Source: Erwinia sp. HDF1-3R (lineage in GTDB: Bacteria > Pseudomonadota > Gammaproteobacteria > Enterobacterales > Enterobacteriaceae). Taken from it: 64,000 nt of DNA. Made by a program: the position numbers and the translations under genes. A model generated the notes under the pieces. The model saw only the letters and a list, made by a program, of their open reading frames with translations. It made no database searches and was not told the DNA's origin. Location of the stretch: assembly GCF_039621855.1 (NCBI RefSeq), contig NZ_CP155071.1, forward strand, positions 434,001-498,000, given 5' to 3'. This document shows, piece by piece, positions 49,274 through 57,495 of this stretch (position 1 is its first letter; each line of letters opens with the position of its first letter).

Positions 49274-49795
49274 TCAGGCGGCGCTGCGCGCGGTGAATTC
49301 CGCGCGCAGCAGGCCATAAAAAGCGCTGTCCCAGCGCGCCTCTCCTACCGCTACGCATGCCCGCCTGACCCCCTCACGCACAAATCCCAGCTTTTCGTAG
49401 GTGCGCACCGCCGCCCGATTCTGCGGATAAACAACCAGCTCAAGCCGTTCGATAGCGGGATCCTTAAAGGCGGTATGGATCATGACGTTCAGAAGTTCGC
49501 CCGCCAAACCTTTTCCTCGCAGCGCCGGATTGACGGCCACGCGGCACAGGCAGGCAAGATGGTTCTCCCAGTCGAAGCTCAGCTGCGCTACCGCCGCGAG
49601 CCGGCCGTCACGTCGCGTGGCAAAGGTGAGCAGGCGTGCTGGCTGCTGTTCATCGGAGTCAAGCAGCGTACGCATAAATCCCGCCGTCAGCGGCCAGGTG
49701 ACACCCGGCCCGGCCCACTGCGTCACCGCCTCCTGGGAGGAAAACCAACTGCGCAGCTCGCTCTGATCTGCCGCGCGGAAAAAGTCGATGTGCAT
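49274..49795 (-). CDS. GNAT-family N-acetyltransferase
   Basis: A 173-residue acetyltransferase. The acetyl-CoA-binding motif A reads CRVAVNPALRGKGLAGELLNVMI (R-x-x-G-x-G/A) near residue 85, and motif B RLELVVYPQNRAAVRTYEKLGFVREG near 115-140. ATG 49795 is preceded by GAGGAG; 21 extra in-frame codons upstream are not GNAT-like. The substrate is unknown. Confidence 0.85.
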   Translation of the reverse strand: MHIDFFRAADQSELRSWFSSQEAVTQWAGPGVTWPLTAGFMRTLLDSDEQQPARLLTFATRRDGRLAAVAQLSFDWENHLACLCRVAVNPALRGKGLAGELLNVMIHTAFKDPAIERLELVVYPQNRAAVRTYEKLGFVREGVRRACVAVGEARWDSAFYGLLRAEFTARSAA

Positions 49796-50029
49796 GCTCT
49801 TGCTCCTCTCTGATTTATGCTGGGTGGCCAGGGCGAAAGAAAAGTTCAGTGTTGCCATCTTATTTGCAACGACTGTTTCCTGATGGAAACAATGAATCTA
49901 AAAGATGCTTAATTGTTGCGAATACGGGCGGGGAGGGTAGGATGGCTTTAACAGGTTATGCCGCCCTCCACCTGCACAAGGGAGGGGCGCAGACTGACAC
50001 TCTTAATTTATGAACAGGCAGGTGTGCTC

Positions 50030-50809
50030 ATGAGTAATAAAACCATTCACTGGAACGGCGGCTTACAGCCAGAAGCGGTAAAAATTCTGTCTGCTGACGG
50101 CGGGATGATCGTTTGCCCAACCAAGGTGGGCTACATCATTATGACCTCTGATGCCAAAGGTCTGGAGCGTAAGTTTGACGCCAAGCAGCGTAACCGTAAT
50201 AAGCCGGGCGTGGTACTGTGCGGTTCGCTGGAGCAGTTAAAAGAACTGGCTCAGCTGAACCCGGAAATTGAGTCCCTGTATCAGCAGCACTGGGATAACG
50301 ATGTGCTGCTGGGCTGCATCCTGCCGTGGAAAGAAGAGGCGGTGGCGCGCATTCCGGAAGATGGTTCGAAAGAGCTGATGATGGATCGCCGTCAGACCAG
50401 CTGCTTCGTGATTAAATTCGGCGTACCCGGTGAAAATCTGGCAAAAGAGCTGTGGGAAAATCACAGCAAGTTTTCATTCGCCAGCTCTGCTAACCCATCA
50501 GGTAAGGGTAACCGCGGTCTGGTAGAAGGCATCGGTGAGCGCATTGAATCACAGGCGGATCTGATCATCGAAGCCAATGACTACGTGAAATCTATCCAGC
50601 CAAACGAATCAGAGAAGACCCGCTACGAGCAGGGCGTGATGGTGGCGATGGTGGATGAGAGCGGCAAGCTGGTGCCTGAACAGAAGGGTGAGCGCAATAT
50701 TACCCCCTGTCCGGTCCTGATCCGTAAGGGGCTGGACGTGGACAAAATCATGTCCATGCTGTCTGACACCTTCACGACCTGGGATTACCGCCACGGTAAT
50801 TACTACTGA
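50030..50809 (+). CDS. YrdC/Sua5-domain protein
   Basis: A 259-residue protein of the YrdC/Sua5 fold, the family that makes the threonylcarbamoyl-adenylate used for tRNA t6A. Family-like segments are MIVCPTKVGYIIMTSDAKGLERKFDAKQRNRNKPGVVL (the nucleotide-binding P-x-x-T-x-Y/G and K-x-R region) and FASSANPSGKGNRGLVEGI (S-x-x-N-x-S-G). It differs from true TsaC in length and in the C-terminal 70 residues, so a different acceptor or role is likely. The start ATG 50030 is chosen over 49958 on homology. Confidence 0.75.
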   Translation: MSNKTIHWNGGLQPEAVKILSADGGMIVCPTKVGYIIMTSDAKGLERKFDAKQRNRNKPGVVLCGSLEQLKELAQLNPEIESLYQQHWDNDVLLGCILPWKEEAVARIPEDGSKELMMDRRQTSCFVIKFGVPGENLAKELWENHSKFSFASSANPSGKGNRGLVEGIGERIESQADLIIEANDYVKSIQPNESEKTRYEQGVMVAMVDESGKLVPEQKGERNITPCPVLIRKGLDVDKIMSMLSDTFTTWDYRHGNYY

Positions 50810-50839
50810 TGTCAGCGCGGGCGGCCCATCGCCGCCCGG

Positions 50840-51748
50840 TCAAGCCTGAGCAGTATCCACCTGCAACGCCTTCTGCAACGCCTCCATAAACAGCCTGACG
50901 CGCGGCGATATTACGCCCTCATGACGGTACAGGATGTACGAGCGGTACAGATCCATTTCCCATTCCGGCAGAACCCGCTGAAGCCTGCCCGCCTTTACTG
51001 CGGTCTGGGCGATATAATCCGGCAGATAGGCAACGCCGGTTTGCGCAATCGCAGAGTTGACCAGCGCGGTACTGTTATTGGCACGGAAGCGGCTGCGAAC
51101 CTCAATATTTCGTCTCTGCTTGTCCTTTTTAAACGGCAGCGAGAGCGTATGCGCCGGACCGCGGAACAGAATAAAGTCATGGCGCGGCAGATCGTCCGGC
51201 CCGAGGATGGGGGCGAAGCGCTGAAGGTACTCGGGTGCAGCATAAAGTCCCCAGCTGATATCCATCAGAGGTTTAGCGTTCGCCTCCGCAGGCGCATCAC
51301 GGCGGATAACAATCGCGATATCGACATTATCTTCGACCAGGTTGACGGGGCGATCGGTTAGATCCAGATCCACGCTGACGTGCAGGTTATTGGCCACAAA
51401 CTGGTTCAGCACCGGCACAATACACTGGCAGCCAAAGGTGACCGGGGCCACAACGCGCAGGCTGCCGGTCGGCTCTTCATGATACTGGCGTATGAACAGT
51501 TCGGCGCTTTTCACCTCGCTTAAGATGCGCGCGCAGTAGTGATACCAGGTCATGCCGACCTCAGTTACCTGAATTTTCCGCGTGGTGCGTTGTAATAACC
51601 GGGCACCGAGGCGTATTTCAAGGGCCGAGATCTCCTTACTGACCGAGGACTTCGACAGCCCCAGGGCCTTCGCCGCGTCGGTAAAGCTAAGCGTCTCCAC
51701 CACTCGGGCAAAAACGATCATCGCGTGCAGGTTTTCAACATCGCTCAT
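50840..51748 (-). CDS. LysR-family transcriptional regulator
   Basis: A 302-residue LysR regulator: helix-turn-helix in FARVVETLSFTDAAKALGLSKSSVSKEISALEIRLGARLLQRTTRKIQVTEVG, effector domain from about residue 90 (GSLRVVAPVTFGCQCIVPVL). It is convergent with the YrdC-like gene. The target is unknown; the gap upstream (51749-52148) also contains the treF promoter. Confidence 0.88.
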   Translation of the reverse strand: MSDVENLHAMIVFARVVETLSFTDAAKALGLSKSSVSKEISALEIRLGARLLQRTTRKIQVTEVGMTWYHYCARILSEVKSAELFIRQYHEEPTGSLRVVAPVTFGCQCIVPVLNQFVANNLHVSVDLDLTDRPVNLVEDNVDIAIVIRRDAPAEANAKPLMDISWGLYAAPEYLQRFAPILGPDDLPRHDFILFRGPAHTLSLPFKKDKQRRNIEVRSRFRANNSTALVNSAIAQTGVAYLPDYIAQTAVKAGRLQRVLPEWEMDLYRSYILYRHEGVISPRVRLFMEALQKALQVDTAQA

Positions 51749-52056
51749 GGTCGCGCTCCTTCTGGCTTTTCACGGCGGCTTTCACCCTCATCGGTCTCCG
51801 CCGTAGAGGTTATCAGGTGGCAGGGGCGGGCGTCTGTCTGTCAGTTATTGAGGGCCGTAGCTTAGAGGGTGGGCGGGATGAAGTAAATATTTAAGAGCAG
51901 GGTTTTCCCCGTTAATATTTATTCTCAATACAGTTAATTATACATTAATATTTTGCCGATAAGGGTTGATATATCCGCCAGTGAATGAGGGTAAAGCAAG
52001 GTAATATTGTTTATGTTTTGAAATATAGATTCATGTCAGGTAATAAAATCATCGGC

Positions 52057-52084
52057 TTGCATTATGAGACGAGGGTACTATACT
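52057..52084 (+). promoter_or_regulatory. Promoter of treF, possibly sigma-S type
   Basis: TTGCAT, a 16-bp spacer and TATACT, with a C directly before the -10 (CTATACT) that sigma-S favours. It places the 5' end about 58 nt before the treF start. E. coli treF is partly sigma-S dependent. The rest of gap 51749-52148 is AT-rich without a gene. Confidence 0.6.
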
Positions 52085-52148
52085 GAACGCTTAAATTAAA
52101 AAATACACTGCAAACATTGTCGATATTAATTGGCATCAGGAGGTTTTT

Positions 52149-53795
52149 ATCACTTTTAATCAAAATGACCTGATCGTTGACAATAACCGTACTGATTATG
52201 AGGCCTGGTATAACGACTACGAGGCCAGCGCAGATGCGCAGCCCGAACCCCAGCCGGAGCCGATTAGCGGCCTCCCCGCGCCGGATATCCTGACGCCGTC
52301 CGACCGCTATCAGGAACTGTTTTCGGCGGTACAGAGCGCCCGTATATTCACCGACAGTAAAACCTTTGCGGACTGTGCGCCAAAAATTGAGCCGGAACGT
52401 ATTTTATATCGTTATTATATCCAGCGTGAAGAGGCCGATTTTAATCTGCTGACCTTCGTGCTGGAGAATTTTGATCTGCCGCGGGCCCACGACAGCCGCT
52501 ATATTTCAGATCCTGCGAAAAATATGGGGCAGCATATTGACTCCCTGTGGCCGGTGCTGACGCGTCAGCCTGAGAAACATTCTGAGTTTTCTTCGCTTCT
52601 GCCCCTGCCTGAACCTTATGTGGTCCCGGGCGGGCGCTTTAGTGAAACTTATTACTGGGACTCCTACTTCAGCATGCTGGGCTTCGCCGCCAGCGGCCGC
52701 GACGATCTGATGCGCAATATGGCGGACAACTTCGCCTGGCTGATCGATACCTATGGCCATATCCCGAATGGCAACCGGACTTATTATCTCAGCCGCTCTC
52801 AGCCGCCCGTTTTTGCGATGATGGTCGAACTGTTTGAAAAAGATGGCATTAAGAAAGCGAAGCGCTACCTGAAACAGTTAAAACGTGAACATGCTTTCTG
52901 GATGGAAGGGGCTGACTCCCTGACGCCAAACGAAGCTTATCGCCATGTGGTGATGCTGCCAGGCGGCGAGGTGCTTAACCGTTACTGGGACGATCGCGAT
53001 ACGCCACGCGATGAATCCTGGATTGAGGACGTGGAAACAGCCCGAAATTCTTCACGTCCTGCCAGTGAGGTCTACCGCGACCTGCGCGCCGGAGCGGCTT
53101 CCGGCTGGGATTTTTCCTCACGCTGGCTCAGCGAGCCTGGCCGCCTGGAAAGTATCCATACTACGCGCATTGTGCCGATCGATTTGAACGCGTTTCTCTA
53201 TAAGCTGGAAACCACTATCGCCCGGCTGGCCGCGGCGGATAACGATCTGCTGACGGCGGAGCAGTTCCAGCAGAAGGCAGTGCGTCGCCGCGCCGTCGTG
53301 GATAAATACCTGTGGGATGCAGAAGCCGGACTTTATCGTGACTATAACTGGTGCGACCGTGAAAAAGGCATGTTCTCTGCGGCCGCCGTAACGCCCCTTT
53401 ACGTTGGGATGGCCGGTTATGAGCAGGCAACCCGTATGGCGGCGGCAATTCGATCGCATCTGCTGGCTCCCGGTGGGGTGCTCTCGACGGTAGACGAAAC
53501 TGGCGAGCAGTGGGACAAGCCTAACGGCTGGGCGCCTGTGCAGTGGATGGCGATAGAAGGGCTGAATCACTACGGCGAAGAGCTGCTGGCGAAAGAGATC
53601 GCCACGCGCTGGCTACAGATTGTAGGCGCAACCTACGATCGGCACCATAAGATGGTTGAGAAGTACAACGTCGCTGGCCGGGCGCCGGTGCTGGCTGGAG
53701 GGGGAGAATACCCCCTCCAGGACGGCTTTGGCTGGACAAACGGTGTGACCCGCCGCCTGCTGGCAATGTACCCGGATGCCATGCCCGCGCGCTAA
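52149..53795 (+). CDS. treF: Cytoplasmic trehalase TreF with apparent AUC start
   Basis: Glycoside hydrolase family 37 enzyme that splits trehalose to two glucoses in the cytoplasm. Starting at ATC 52149 gives 548 residues; E. coli TreF has 549. Homology is continuous from near the N-terminus ([35 protein letters not shown]) through [15 protein letters not shown] and [14 protein letters not shown] to [18 protein letters not shown]. No ATG, GTG or TTG is in frame before GTG 52458, which would remove 103 residues including the conserved DSKTF segment. A perfect AGGAGG (52138-52143) lies 5 nt before the ATC, so either AUC is used or the original AUG has mutated. Confidence 0.85.
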   Translation: MTFNQNDLIVDNNRTDYEAWYNDYEASADAQPEPQPEPISGLPAPDILTPSDRYQELFSAVQSARIFTDSKTFADCAPKIEPERILYRYYIQREEADFNLLTFVLENFDLPRAHDSRYISDPAKNMGQHIDSLWPVLTRQPEKHSEFSSLLPLPEPYVVPGGRFSETYYWDSYFSMLGFAASGRDDLMRNMADNFAWLIDTYGHIPNGNRTYYLSRSQPPVFAMMVELFEKDGIKKAKRYLKQLKREHAFWMEGADSLTPNEAYRHVVMLPGGEVLNRYWDDRDTPRDESWIEDVETARNSSRPASEVYRDLRAGAASGWDFSSRWLSEPGRLESIHTTRIVPIDLNAFLYKLETTIARLAAADNDLLTAEQFQQKAVRRRAVVDKYLWDAEAGLYRDYNWCDREKGMFSAAAVTPLYVGMAGYEQATRMAAAIRSHLLAPGGVLSTVDETGEQWDKPNGWAPVQWMAIEGLNHYGEELLAKEIATRWLQIVGATYDRHHKMVEKYNVAGRAPVLAGGGEYPLQDGFGWTNGVTRRLLAMYPDAMPAR

Positions 53796-53815
53796 ATAGC
53801 TGATGCGCATCCCTG

Positions 53816-53940
53816 TGTCCCGCAGTAATTGCGGGCTGGTGCGTATCTCAGTGTCTCGTAGTCATTGCAGGCTGAGACTTTTATGTGTCTCGCCGTAATT
53901 ACGGGCTGATGCGCTCCTCAGTGTCTCGCATTCACCTCAG
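53816..53940. repeat. Imperfect 36-bp tandem repeats
   Basis: Four head-to-tail units of 36, 34, 36 and 19 bp each begin TGTCYCG and carry a small palindrome (CCCGCAGTAATTGCGGG in unit 1, CCGTAATTACGG in unit 3). They lie between treF and qorR. Units are contiguous without spacers, so this is not CRISPR. Confidence 0.85.
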
Positions 53941-53998
53941 GTGATCTGCTTTTCTACTCTCAGGTCATCGCAACTGGGCGCAGGTCTGCCTGGACGGA

Positions 53999-54409
53999 TT
54001 ATTCCTTTCCGGCCTGCGCCCGCTCGCGACGATTACCCATAATCTGATGCAGGTTCATCTCGATCCAGTCGGCCAGTCCCGTTACCTGACCCCGCACCTC
54101 CTGTCCCAGAGGAGTAAGACGATACTCTACGTGCGGCGGAACAACTTCCCACGCAATACGCTCGACGAATCCGTCTTCTTCCATAAACCGCAAAGTCTGC
54201 GCCAGCATCCTTTCGCTGACGCCACCAATTTTTTTGCGCAGTTCGCCGAAGCGAAGCGTTTCCTCCTCCAGCGCCACCAAAACCAACAGGCTCCAGCGGC
54301 TGGTCAGACGCTTGAGCACCTCACGCGATGGGCAGTGAGTGTTCAATAGCTCACCGCGACGAAACTTTTCACTCAGGGTAGAGAGGGGCTGCGCGGATTC
54401 TTTTTTCAT
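53999..54409 (-). CDS. HxlR-family redox regulator QorR-like
   Basis: A 136-residue HxlR winged-helix regulator: SREVLKRLTSRWSLLVLVALEEETLRFGELRKKIGGVSERMLAQTLRFMEEDGF and PHVEYRLTPLGQEV. NTHCPSRE near residue 24 contains the conserved N-terminal cysteine that HxlR sensors such as YodB/QorR oxidise. It is divergent from qorB (122-bp gap), as ytfH/qorR is in other bacteria, and probably represses it. Confidence 0.85.
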   Translation of the reverse strand: MKKESAQPLSTLSEKFRRGELLNTHCPSREVLKRLTSRWSLLVLVALEEETLRFGELRKKIGGVSERMLAQTLRFMEEDGFVERIAWEVVPPHVEYRLTPLGQEVRGQVTGLADWIEMNLHQIMGNRRERAQAGKE

Positions 54410-54531
54410 ACTAACATTCCTGTGCGTACTTACTTTTAATTAGTATATGACTTAGGCTGGTAAGGTTAAAGCACATTCGCGGTCTCTGAGCCGCGGAAAA
54501 ATTTCACTACGCCATAAGTAAGGAGCACATG

Positions 54532-55389
54532 ATGATTGCTGTTACCGGTGCAACAGGTCAGCTTGGCCGTTTAGTCATTGATGCATTATTAAAATCGACG
54601 CCAGCAGGTGAGATTATTGCCGTCGTACGTTCACCTGAAAAAGCCCGCGATCTTACCGCCCTGGGTATAGATGTCCGTCAGGGGGATTACACCCAACCTG
54701 AAACGTTGCTCAGTGCCCTTAACGGGGTAACGAAAGTTCTGCTGATCTCCTCTAACCAGCTGGGCGAGCGTGAATCGCAGCATAAGGCGGTGATTGCTGC
54801 CGCCAAAGAGGCCGGGGTGAAGCTGCTGGCCTATACCAGCCTGCTGCATGCCGACACCACCCCCATGGGCCTTGGGAAAGAGCATCTCGCGACCGAACGG
54901 GCATTAATCGCCTCCGGCGTGCCCTATGCCATTCTGCGCAACGGCTGGTACACCGAAAACTATGCGGCCAGCATTGCTCCGGCGATGGCTCACGGGGCCT
55001 TTATTGGTGCCGCGCAGGAGGGGAAAATCGCCTCTGCGAGCCGTCAGGACTATGCTGAAGCCGCTGTTGCGGTTTTGACGCATGAAAATGCGGCTGGAAA
55101 AATCTATGAACTTGCAGGCGATAGCGCATATACCCTGGCGGAATTTACCCGCGAGATCGCCAGACAAAGCGGCAGGGATATTCACTACATTAATCTGCCT
55201 GAAGCCGAGTTTGTCGGGGCGTTAAAAGACGCCGGGTTGCCCGATGCGTTAGCGGAAATGCTGGGTGACTCCGATGCCAGCGCGGCGAAAGGGGCGCTTT
55301 TCGATGACAGTCATACTCTGAGCCAGCTGGTGGGCCGTTCTTCCACGCCCTGGCAGGAGGTAATTAAGGCGTTTATTAATCAACAATAA
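54532..55389 (+). CDS. qorB: NAD(P)H:quinone oxidoreductase QorB
   Basis: NmrA-like SDR reductase of quinones, 285 residues (E. coli QorB/YtfG 286). MIAVTGATGQLGRLVIDALL is the nucleotide-binding start. VKLLAYTSLLHADTTPMGL, YAILRNGWYTENYAASI, GKIASASRQDYAEAAVAVL and KIYELAGDSAYTL are closely shared with E. coli. Tandem ATGs occur at 54529 and 54532, with AAGGAG just upstream. Confidence 0.92.
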   Translation: MIAVTGATGQLGRLVIDALLKSTPAGEIIAVVRSPEKARDLTALGIDVRQGDYTQPETLLSALNGVTKVLLISSNQLGERESQHKAVIAAAKEAGVKLLAYTSLLHADTTPMGLGKEHLATERALIASGVPYAILRNGWYTENYAASIAPAMAHGAFIGAAQEGKIASASRQDYAEAAVAVLTHENAAGKIYELAGDSAYTLAEFTREIARQSGRDIHYINLPEAEFVGALKDAGLPDALAEMLGDSDASAAKGALFDDSHTLSQLVGRSSTPWQEVIKAFINQQ

Positions 55390-55589
55390 CGCCCTGAAGG
55401 TAACCCGCAGCCCCAGGGCTATTCCCCTGTATTGATTCGATCTTAATCTCAGGGGAAAGGGATGCGGGTAAAATAGTTACGGGTGTTAACTAATATATTT
55501 GAAGGAGTGACTCAAATATCTTGAATATCGGTTAAACAATGAATATTGCACTATGGTTAATACTCATTGTTTAACTAAGGCTTTTGCGC

Positions 55590-56174
55590 ATGTCTGTATT
55601 AAAAAAGATTACCCTGCCGCTACTTATTGGTACCGCACTTTACTCACAGTTTTCTGCCGCCGCGCCAGAAAGCTACGCAATGGATTCAGGCCATACCTCT
55701 GTTGTTGTCTCCTGGACCCACTTTGGTTTCTCGCATCCGACCGCCGATTTATCGAACATAACCGGTAATATTGATTTTGATGCAAAAGACGTTACTCATT
55801 CAAAAGTGGACGTTTCCATCCCGGTTGATACGATCAACACCCATGTCGATGCGCTGACCAGCGAATTTAAGGGAGCGGATTATTTCGACGTGGCGAAGTT
55901 CCCGACTGCGACCTTTAAGAGTACGAAGGTGGTCAGCAAAGGGAAAAATAAAATGGACGTCTACGGCAACCTGACTATCCGGGATATCACCCGCCCTGTT
56001 GTCCTGCATGCAATATTGAACAAGCAGGGTATGCACCCGATGGTGAAAAAAGAAGCAGTAGGATTTGACGCAACCACAACGTTCAAGCGCTCAGAGTTCA
56101 AGCTGGATAAGTATGTGCCAGCAGTAAGTGATGACGTCGTACTGACGATTTCGACAGAAGCCTACGCAAAATAA
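55590..56174 (+). CDS. YceI-family periplasmic protein
   Basis: A 194-residue secreted lipocalin-like protein of the YceI family, which bind polyisoprenoid-type lipids. The signal peptide (ITLPLLIGTALYSQFSAAA-A) is followed by YAMDSGHTSVVVSWTHFGFSHPTADL, GNIDFDAKDVTHSKVDVSIPVDTINTHVDALTSEFKGADYFDVAKFPTATF and FDATTTFKRSEFKLDKY, the conserved beta-barrel blocks. E. coli YceI is osmotically induced. The start is ATG 55590. Confidence 0.9.
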   Translation: MSVLKKITLPLLIGTALYSQFSAAAPESYAMDSGHTSVVVSWTHFGFSHPTADLSNITGNIDFDAKDVTHSKVDVSIPVDTINTHVDALTSEFKGADYFDVAKFPTATFKSTKVVSKGKNKMDVYGNLTIRDITRPVVLHAILNKQGMHPMVKKEAVGFDATTTFKRSEFKLDKYVPAVSDDVVLTISTEAYAK

Positions 56175-56190
56175 ATTTGCGAAGGGCAAT

Positions 56191-56216
56191 TAACCGCCCG
56201 ATGTTTCGGGCGGTTA
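56191..56216 (+). terminator. Stem-loop after the YceI gene
   Basis: An 11-bp perfect stem TAACCGCCCGA/TCGGGCGGTTA with a TGTT loop lies 17 nt after the stop; the U-run is lacking. Confidence 0.6.
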
Positions 56217-56459
56217 GCCGCTCCAGGTACGAAAGGGTTCAACTGAAGGTAAAATGAGCCACGCTCTGATCAATACGCGATTGCATCATGTTATAAGCTT
56301 AATGTTTGTCCTGGCAGGGAATGATCCCGGCTTAGGGTAATGTTTGCGCCATCCTGCCATGAAATAATATTTACCCTGGGAACAGTAAACTCTTCCGAAA
56401 CGTTGGATTTATGTTCAGGGTAGCCAAATGCATGCACGATCGCCACGTTAACGCCTTAA

Positions 56460-57473
56460 TTATTCGTATTTAATCGTATAGATAAGGGTGGTATGGTATT
56501 CACCCACTGATTGTTTATTGCTAAGCGCATAATAGCCAGCCCGCAGCGGGATAGTCATGTTTGAGAGAGCCGATTCAAAACTGCCAACCTTAAATTTCTC
56601 GCCGAGAGAAATGGGGGTCCAGATATTCCCTTCTGAGCGGGATATTTGCATGGCAATCTGATTCGATATTTCTCCGGTGGCTTTATCCTTAAAGGAAAAT
56701 ACACCCTGTTTTTCCAGTCCGGAAATGCCAGGGCCTGTTAACGTCATCCAGATCCCCAGGGTACTCCACAAATTAGAATTACAGAACAGATTAATATTAA
56801 AGTCGCTACTGACACCCGGCGTGCTGCCCGTTCCTGAAACGTCATGGATACTCAGGGGTGGAAGGGTGACACGGTAATTTTCATCGCCCGTAACATCACA
56901 GGTTTGTGTGGAGAAACTCAGCATACTGGTATTTCTCATCATAAATTGTAGGCTGCCATTACCCACTGAACCTATATCGAACAAGACCACCGTATTGCTC
57001 TGAGGATCCAGGGTAACATTTTCTCCTGTCTTTATTAGATCGACGACAACTTCCGAATCAAAATTTAGGTAACGATCGGTGGGTGAACCCATAATAAAAA
57101 GAGTGCGCGTTTGATAATCCGTTTTTAAACTTTGAGCGCCCGTGAACTTTTGGCCATTTATCGTGATGGAAAGGCCTAAACCACTCTCTCTTCCGAAAAC
57201 GCCGTCGAGGTTTTTGACATTAAAATAAATATATTCACTATCGAAAACCCCTGAACTGCGTGGGGCCTTGGCACACCAGGTCTTAAAGTTCATGGTTTTA
57301 CTGTAAATTACCGTCCCAACCGGTAAGCCGGAGGGAATTTGGGAAGGAATAGTTTTAAAGTCAAATTCCGTCTTCCCCACATAATTATCGCTAAAGCCAC
57401 AGGTGAGGTCCGCTCGCGTATAAAAACAGACCGTGAGTGAGAAAATTAGCAAACAGGATTTTATCATTTGCAT
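56460..57473 (-). CDS. Fimbrial tip adhesin (FimH-like two-domain)
   Basis: A 337-residue exported protein at the distal end of the fimbrial operon. It has a signal peptide (IKSCLLIFSLTVCFYTRA) and an N-terminal half of about 170 residues without pilin similarity, as in lectin domains, with paired cysteines. The C-terminal pilin domain begins near TCDVTGDENYRVTLPPLS and ends in YHTTLIYTIKYE, the beta-zipper strand with the penultimate aromatic. The receptor is unknown. Confidence 0.8.
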   Translation of the reverse strand: MQMIKSCLLIFSLTVCFYTRADLTCGFSDNYVGKTEFDFKTIPSQIPSGLPVGTVIYSKTMNFKTWCAKAPRSSGVFDSEYIYFNVKNLDGVFGRESGLGLSITINGQKFTGAQSLKTDYQTRTLFIMGSPTDRYLNFDSEVVVDLIKTGENVTLDPQSNTVVLFDIGSVGNGSLQFMMRNTSMLSFSTQTCDVTGDENYRVTLPPLSIHDVSGTGSTPGVSSDFNINLFCNSNLWSTLGIWMTLTGPGISGLEKQGVFSFKDKATGEISNQIAMQISRSEGNIWTPISLGEKFKVGSFESALSNMTIPLRAGYYALSNKQSVGEYHTTLIYTIKYE

Positions 57474-57495
57474 TACGTGTCCCTTTATCGCTGTC

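Noticed and set aside
53816-53940. CRISPR array between treF and qorR
   Set aside because: Units about 36 bp long abut each other with no spacers and differ in sequence.
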